Assembly (NCBI GenBank): GCA_947469885.1
Contig: CANIQT010000008.1
Coordinates: 1 to 64,000, forward strand
Source of the DNA: Bacteroidota bacterium
GTDB taxonomy: Bacteria; Bacteroidota; Bacteroidia; 2-12-FULL-35-15
Direction: 5' to 3'
DNA length: 64,000 nt
Shown: positions 59,274 to 64,000 of the stretch, in pieces
How positions within the stretch are numbered: the stretch's first letter is position 1
Layout of the letters: each line of letters begins with the position of its first letter
Notes under the pieces: model-generated
The model's database searches: none
Seen by the model: the letters and a program-made list of their open reading frames with translations, nothing else
Told to the model about the DNA's origin: nothing
Translations under genes and position numbers: made by a program

Positions 59274-61472
59274 TTACTCTTTCACCATTTTAAACACTTT
59301 CTTCTTTTTTTCGTTCGAAAGTACCTCCACAAAATAAATTCCTTTTGCGAGTTCTGAAATAGTGGTGTTGGTGGTTTCTGCTTTTATTTTACCAGAAAGC
59401 ACTAATCTTCCTGCTGGGTCGGTAATGCGATATTCAGAACCATACATAGCAAGTGAGGAAGTTATATTTATATAATCGTTTGCTGGAACAGGAAAAATTG
59501 AAATGGTATTTTCTTCATTATTTTCATTTACACCAACAGAAACAAAACAAATAGAATCGGAAAAAGTAACACAGTTGGGAGCGAAACTGAAAAACCATGA
59601 ATCCTGATAACAACCATTTTGAGTGACCGTGTAAGTCATACCTGTAGCACCCGGTATTGCCACACCATCCCTGTACCACTGGTTTCCATTGCCCCAGCCC
59701 GAAGTAAGAACCAGTCCGTTCTGGGTTAGCGATTGCATAGCAGGTGCATTGTATGAATAGACATACAGCAGGTTACTATAATTGTAGCAGTAGTTGGTAT
59801 CGGCAACAATGAGCTGGTATTGGATTCCAGGAAAATAACCAACTGCTGTAAAAGTAGAATCGTGGTTGGATGTTCCTCCACCTCCGTTTTCATACCATGT
59901 GTAAGTATAACCACCAGTGGTATCGAGTGTGGAATGAAAAGTAACTAAATCGCCATCGCACACTGTTAACGGGTCATTGGTGTAAATAACGGGAGCTGGA
60001 GGAAGTGGATGAACAAGTACTGTTAATGGATGGCACAGTGCATTAGTCCATGTTAAACCCATGCTATCAACAACAGTTAAGGTGAGTGTATAGGTGGTGG
60101 TTGGTGTAAACGAAATAGTTTGTGTAGTATCTCCTGTTGACCATAAATACGACTGTGCATGTGCGGGTGCTGTAAAATTGTTTGTAAAATTTCCGCAAGA
60201 AGCCCACTGACCATGTATGTTTTGAAAAACCCCACCATTAAAAATGATAGGATAAAAAGGAGTACTTCCTTTCTGAACAAAGATTGTTTGGTAAACAGTA
60301 TTCACTCCACCTGGACCTGCAACTATTAGTTTTACAGTATAAGTGCCTGTTGCTGGAAATGTATAGACGGGATTGTGAATATAAGAATCGTAAACACCAT
60401 CATTGTTAAAATCCCAATTAACAGTTGTAATATTTGTACAAAGTGAATCGGAAAAATGTACCACACCATCGTTGCAGGGAGAAATGGTATAATCAATGTG
60501 CGCCACGGGCGCAGGACCACCAGTAAATCCGCAACCATTGGATTGTAGTAGCAAACTCCTGATTGCAGTGAGCGAATAATTCATTCGGTCTGCCTGTCCT
60601 AGTGAAAAGGAAAGAGGGCATGAAGTGTAATCCATATAATTGGGCAAATCATTTACATCTCCAATAAACGGATTAAATCCTGATGTGTCATTCATTTCTG
60701 AAGAGCAAGAATTGCCCATACAACCGGAAGTAGTAGTATCGGGAGGGGTATCGCAAACATTGTCCCCATCAAGCAAACAATTATCGTTGCGACAACCATC
60801 TTGCCATGTGTGGTATAAGCCTAGATAATGACCTGATTCGTGTGCGAGTACATAATTATTCACCGAATAAAAATCTATCACCACTCCATCGGAAGGAGTT
60901 CCTATATTGGACGGCAAAGATGAGTATCCTGATACGGAAATGCTAAAACCAAATATAGAATGCACTACCCATATATTGTAATAATAAAGAGGATCCCAGC
61001 GGTTCAGGTTTTTCATGTCCACATCATTGCTTGCGTTAAGATATGAAAATGTTGAAAAGGTTCTGGTGATACCATTTGTCGGATTCCCTTGTGGGTCAAT
61101 GGATGCAAGACAAAATTGAATATCAACAGCATGACCTGTGGCATCTGTGTAAGGAGCTAAATTTTGAAAACGAAGATTGAGTTGATTAATAGAAGCAACT
61201 ACCACCGAGTCAGCAATGTTCTCTGTCCCGCCTTGGTGAATAATGTGAAAAACTGTCGGGATGTAGAGTATAGTTCTGTTCGCTCTTGTGCTTGTAGTTG
61301 TATTAATTGTTTTGTTATAGATAAGCTGATTCAACTGTTTTTCTTTTTGAATATAATCAGCATCTTGATGTCTCGTAAATTCAAAACCGCACGAAACATG
61401 CTGTGCATATGCAGTAGGCAGTGAACAATAAAGCATGAAGAGTAATGCAACTGCAATAGATTTTTTGAACAT
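59274..61472 (-). CDS. M43 (pappalysin-like) secreted zinc metalloprotease with T9SS domain
   Basis: 732 residues. Signal peptide 1-24. The extended zinc motif HESGHYLGLYH places ligands at His211, His215 and His221 with catalytic Glu212; the Met-turn is NYMDYTS, near 281. After the catalytic domain come a PKD domain (TVNWDFNNDGVYDSYIHNPV), Ig-like segments and a T9SS sorting domain (SIFPVPANDYINI, GRLVLSGKI, LAKGIYFVEVLS, ending KMVKE). Secreted or surface-bound endopeptidase that would degrade extracellular protein. Cys pairs in the insert after the motif suggest disulfides. Confidence 0.93.
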   Translation of the reverse strand: MFKKSIAVALLFMLYCSLPTAYAQHVSCGFEFTRHQDADYIQKEKQLNQLIYNKTINTTTSTRANRTILYIPTVFHIIHQGGTENIADSVVVASINQLNLRFQNLAPYTDATGHAVDIQFCLASIDPQGNPTNGITRTFSTFSYLNASNDVDMKNLNRWDPLYYYNIWVVHSIFGFSISVSGYSSLPSNIGTPSDGVVIDFYSVNNYVLAHESGHYLGLYHTWQDGCRNDNCLLDGDNVCDTPPDTTTSGCMGNSCSSEMNDTSGFNPFIGDVNDLPNYMDYTSCPLSFSLGQADRMNYSLTAIRSLLLQSNGCGFTGGPAPVAHIDYTISPCNDGVVHFSDSLCTNITTVNWDFNNDGVYDSYIHNPVYTFPATGTYTVKLIVAGPGGVNTVYQTIFVQKGSTPFYPIIFNGGVFQNIHGQWASCGNFTNNFTAPAHAQSYLWSTGDTTQTISFTPTTTYTLTLTVVDSMGLTWTNALCHPLTVLVHPLPPAPVIYTNDPLTVCDGDLVTFHSTLDTTGGYTYTWYENGGGGTSNHDSTFTAVGYFPGIQYQLIVADTNYCYNYSNLLYVYSYNAPAMQSLTQNGLVLTSGWGNGNQWYRDGVAIPGATGMTYTVTQNGCYQDSWFFSFAPNCVTFSDSICFVSVGVNENNEENTISIFPVPANDYINITSSLAMYGSEYRITDPAGRLVLSGKIKAETTNTTISELAKGIYFVEVLSNEKKKKVFKMVKE

Positions 61473-61535
61473 GGTTATTAATTTAGATTCAAAAGCAATT
61501 ATTTTTAGTTTAAATTATTTGGTAAACCTAAAAGT

Positions 61536-61576
61536 AAAAAAGTCCAGTCACAAAATTTGTGTAACTGGACTTTTTT
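61536..61576. terminator. Bidirectional terminator between minus-strand genes
   Basis: AAAAAAGTCCAGT and ACTGGACTTTTTT with an ACAAA/TTTGT inner stem. It lies after the T9SS gene that ends at 61595. Confidence 0.8.
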
Positions 61577-61594
61577 AGTTTTAATCTACTGAAC

Positions 61595-62725
61595 TTATTT
61601 TGTCACGGTAATTTTCGAAGAAACAGTTTTTGTACCCACTGTTAGTTTTACAAAATAAATTCCGTTGTCCATATTTTTTTCATCAATAGCAAAGGCGTGT
61701 TTTCCGGCTGTCATTTTTTCTGAAATGCTTTTATATACTGAACTACCTAATAAATTAATCACTTCAAGCTGAACGGTATTTTCTGTTTTAAGTTTAAAAC
61801 TTACTTCAGATGATGCAGACGAAGGATTTGGATAAACAGTTAAATTAAATTCGTTAGGCGAAATGTACTCAACACCACTTGGTTCGTTCAATTCGTAAGC
61901 AAATATAGAAACACCCTGATTAATACCTCCAATAGTTTTTTGTCCTGCAACAAGAGAGTTAGTGATATATAAACCACCTGCAATACCTGTGTTGGCACCA
62001 CCTGCAAGGTCGGTTTGTGTATCGTGCATAAGCCCAGTTGGCATTCCAGAAGCAATGTTTAACTGTACAATGTTAGCACTAGTTCCAGCAGTTCCTTGGT
62101 CATTAATCCATAAGTAAGGACCTCCTAAAGAATAGGAGTCGTAAGCTGCACCATACATTCCAGATAAGCCGTGTGTGCCAGCAGGTATAGTAGATACAGT
62201 GCCACCGGTCATGTTCACTGCTGTAATGTCGGAAGCAAAAGTACCTGTCCAAAAACCACCAGCACCGCTATCCAATGTGGGGTCGTAAGTTAGAAAACGA
62301 CAATTGGCAACGGAAGTTGTAATCGTACTAATAAGTGTTTTTGTTACTGGATTCACTTTAAATATTTGTGTAGTGTTCGCTGCTAGAAATAGATTCGTGC
62401 CATCAGTGGTAACACTACGAGCTGCTGTAATACCTGATACAACAAATGGACCAGCAGTAATTGCTCCCGAAGCGTTCAATGTCCAAATTGAATCAGAGTT
62501 CCATTTAGTCACCCAGAATTCAGTACCTGTCCAGCAAATGCCGGCAAGGCGGGTAAAAACTGATAAAGGATCCACATCCATCTGAACAGTCCACAGAGCT
62601 CTGTCTTCTAAATAAGGAGGAGTAGCTACTGATTGAACAACAGGTGCTGCTTCGTTATAATTTTGCTGTGCAAAACCAACAGCCGAAACAAACAATAGAG
62701 AAATAAATAGTAAAGTTTTTTTCAT
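61595..62725 (-). CDS. T9SS secreted protein with propeller-like body
   Basis: 376 residues from ATG 62725; the 12 codons upstream in frame start with a poor codon. Signal peptide MKKTLLFISLLFVSAVGFAQ. The body holds WTGTEFWVTKWNSDSIWTLN, a TDGTNLFLAANTTQIFKVNP strand, and FWTGTFASDITAVNM: propeller-like with a Gly-rich pattern. Sorting domain: VYPNPSSASSEVSFKL, LLGSSVYKSI, DNGIYFVKLTV, ending KITVTK. Ligand unknown. Confidence 0.88.
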   Translation of the reverse strand: MKKTLLFISLLFVSAVGFAQQNYNEAAPVVQSVATPPYLEDRALWTVQMDVDPLSVFTRLAGICWTGTEFWVTKWNSDSIWTLNASGAITAGPFVVSGITAARSVTTDGTNLFLAANTTQIFKVNPVTKTLISTITTSVANCRFLTYDPTLDSGAGGFWTGTFASDITAVNMTGGTVSTIPAGTHGLSGMYGAAYDSYSLGGPYLWINDQGTAGTSANIVQLNIASGMPTGLMHDTQTDLAGGANTGIAGGLYITNSLVAGQKTIGGINQGVSIFAYELNEPSGVEYISPNEFNLTVYPNPSSASSEVSFKLKTENTVQLEVINLLGSSVYKSISEKMTAGKHAFAIDEKNMDNGIYFVKLTVGTKTVSSKITVTK

Positions 62726-62894
62726 GTTTATTTTGTTTAAGGTTAATAAATATTTTGTCAAATGTAATAAAAGTAATTTGAAAACAATATGTTCACCAAT
62801 TTTAATAAATGTATTTTTGTTTAACAGGTTGTGCGCAGCAATCTGCTTTTTAAATAAAATTTAGTACATTTGCGGTAGTAAACAAAACATTAAA

Positions 62895-63107
62895 ATGAAA
62901 TATCTTATTATTCTGTTGGTGGCAGTAATTTCGTTTACTTCCGTTTCGTGCAAAAAAAATCCTCCTAGTTGTTACAGTGAAGCAGTTCACACTAAACACA
63001 AAGATGACGTGTGTCCCTTTGCTTGTACTAATGTCACAGGATGTGACGATAAAACGTATTGTAACGAGTGCGAGGCAAACAAAGTAGGAATAAAATTAAA
63101 GGAATAA
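62895..63107 (+). CDS. Small Kazal-like lipoprotein
   Basis: 70 residues. Lipobox TSVSC (Cys19), then a Cys-rich stretch: PSCYSEAVHTKHKDDVCPFA CTNVTGCDDKTYCNECEANK VGI. The pattern C-x3-C-x5-GCDxKTYxNxCxAxxxGI is the Kazal inhibitor core (here with GCDDKTYCNECEANKVGI). It could be a protease inhibitor displayed on the cell surface. A TACATTTG box at 62865-62872 is the likely promoter. Confidence 0.85.
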   Translation: MKYLIILLVAVISFTSVSCKKNPPSCYSEAVHTKHKDDVCPFACTNVTGCDDKTYCNECEANKVGIKLKE

Positions 63108-63109
63108 GC

Positions 63110-64000
63110 TTACTCAAGGGCTCGCTTATTGAAAATAATGTATCCGAAGTGGAAATCGAGCGAGAATGGATTCACCACTTGGTCGTAATAGTTAACCCCT
63201 AAACTCATAGGACCGATTGGTGTATTCCAAACAATAGCTCCTGTTCCAACATAGTGCTGAAGAGCAAAAGGTAAACCGTAATCTGTTTGATTGGTTGGTG
63301 TTCTTACAAAGGCTTGATATGGTTGAAAAATGTAGGCTTCTGCTCGTATTTCAATGTTTTTGCGAATGTTTACAACAAATTTTAATCCCCCTGCAAAATA
63401 TTCATACGCACGATAGTTTTCCAGAAACAGTGTTTTACTATCCATTGTTGGTTGAAAAGCAGGAGCAGAAAGCACCGATGCATTATAATTTCTAAACAAC
63501 GTTTGAGAAGAATAAAGAGCTTCCCCAAACAGTCCTACTTTTAAGGTTCCCCTACGGTTGAAATATTTTTCTGCTGTAAGTTTCATTACATAATATTCAT
63601 GATGACTGTGATAATCTTCAATGGTATCGGTTGAGGTAGAACCAGGGTTATTGTGCTCAACTCCATTTACATATCTTATTTTAAAATTAAGATATTCACC
63701 CTGATTAGCATATTGTTTTCGGTTGAGAGAATTTATCTCGTAATAAGTCTGAGTGGTATAATAATTGAAATCATTTCTATCGGTAGTGTCTTTTAATGTA
63801 AATACAGTTGTTTGATAGTATTTGTCGGTTATTTGTCCTCCTCCCGCACCGCCAACTACACGACCTTTTTTGCCTGTCGGAAAACCTGCATTAAGACTTC
63901 CATATACTTCGCGTTGCAGCAAATATTCAGGTTTTACTTCTTTCAAAAACTGGTTGCTACTTTTGTAGTAATCAAATTTGTTCCAAGTGATATTAGGTTC
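63110..64000 (-). CDS. Patatin-like/BamA-type surface protein, 5' end outside the window
   Basis: The last 297 codons of a minus-strand gene whose frame is open to the right edge (EPNITWNKFDYYKSSNQF...), so no start codon is visible. The sequence is an outer-membrane beta barrel: alternating strands such as YYEINSLNRKQY, HHEYYVMKLTAEKYFNRRG, TLKVGLFGEALYSS, ENYRAYEYFAGGLKFV, and the ending WNTPIGPMSLGVNYYDQVVN PFSLDFHFGYIIF. This matches the C-terminal barrel of patatin-like phospholipase or BamA-family proteins of Bacteroidota; the patatin domain, if any, lies outside. Confidence 0.75.
   Translation of the reverse strand, partial: EPNITWNKFDYYKSSNQFLKEVKPEYLLQREVYGSLNAGFPTGKKGRVVGGAGGGQITDKYYQTTVFTLKDTTDRNDFNYYTTQTYYEINSLNRKQYANQGEYLNFKIRYVNGVEHNNPGSTSTDTIEDYHSHHEYYVMKLTAEKYFNRRGTLKVGLFGEALYSSQTLFRNYNASVLSAPAFQPTMDSKTLFLENYRAYEYFAGGLKFVVNIRKNIEIRAEAYIFQPYQAFVRTPTNQTDYGLPFALQHYVGTGAIVWNTPIGPMSLGVNYYDQVVNPFSLDFHFGYIIFNKRALE

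Noticed and set aside
1..64000. tRNA or rRNA genes
   Set aside because: I looked in the gaps for cloverleaf-like or rRNA-like segments and saw none. A covariance-model scan would settle it.

Overview
The window looks like a chromosomal contig from an AT-rich Bacteroidota bacterium. I cannot place it more finely. The evidence is: many Sec-exported proteins ending in type IX secretion (T9SS) C-terminal sorting domains; start-proximal boxes of the form TAnnTTTG with an upstream TTG; the gene block ccmB-ccmC-ccmD-ccmE-ccmF followed by a DUF2520 protein, a UbiA prenyltransferase and Maf; a DUF3127 protein; and a type B L31. I saw no rRNA, tRNA, CRISPR array or transposase gene.

Layout. 1-5.1 kb: two minus-strand T9SS surface proteins, the second broken by an in-frame TAA and chimeric in domain content. 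5.5-8.6 kb: accessory segment with small unrecognised genes, a 21-nt tandem array and two cytoplasmic helical/FN3-type genes. 8.6-15.7 kb: M16 protease, coaD, a thioredoxin-like protein, a Nudix hydrolase, pyrE and an SRPBCC protein. 16-21 kb: a 1593-residue T9SS adhesin-like protein followed by a 42-nt palindromic array. 21-29.5 kb: envelope and housekeeping genes (proline-rich protein, PlsC-like acyltransferase, PBP4/DacB, DUF3127, flavin reductase, GEVED protein, sucC). 29.5-34.7 kb: accessory segment with terminators, REP-like elements, a 21-nt array, five short minus-strand exported or lipoprotein genes (one broken by TGA) and an 8-nt microsatellite. 34.7-43 kb: a long minus-strand operon-like block (MBL nuclease, ccmBCDEF, DUF2520, UbiA, maf) for cytochrome c maturation and lipid/quinone-type prenylation. 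43-48.5 kb: 7TM-HD phosphodiesterase and a PD40-amidohydrolase. 48.6-57.2 kb: accessory segment with a RelE/ParE pair, a 22-nt inverted-core array, a helical/FN3-like gene, two tandem T9SS propeller proteins, and a run in which toxin-antitoxin-like modules (PIN, HicAB, DUF4160/DUF2442) alternate with three copies of the 3' tail of one T9SS gene. 57.2-64 kb: rpmE2, a Rieske oxygenase, a Gly/Ser repeat protein, an M43 metalloprotease, another T9SS protein, a Kazal-like lipoprotein and the end of a patatin/BamA-like gene that runs off the window.

Two themes stand out. First, short-period arrays (21, 21, 22 and 42 nt, plus an 8-nt array) occur at five sites, and three of them sit directly upstream of signal-less genes with an alpha-helical N-terminus and a beta-sandwich C-terminus. 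Second, dispersed palindromic elements fill intergenic gaps and have also been absorbed into the coding sequence of T9SS C-terminal domains. The T9SS-tail/TA alternation at 54.5-57.2 kb is the most system-like structure I could find.
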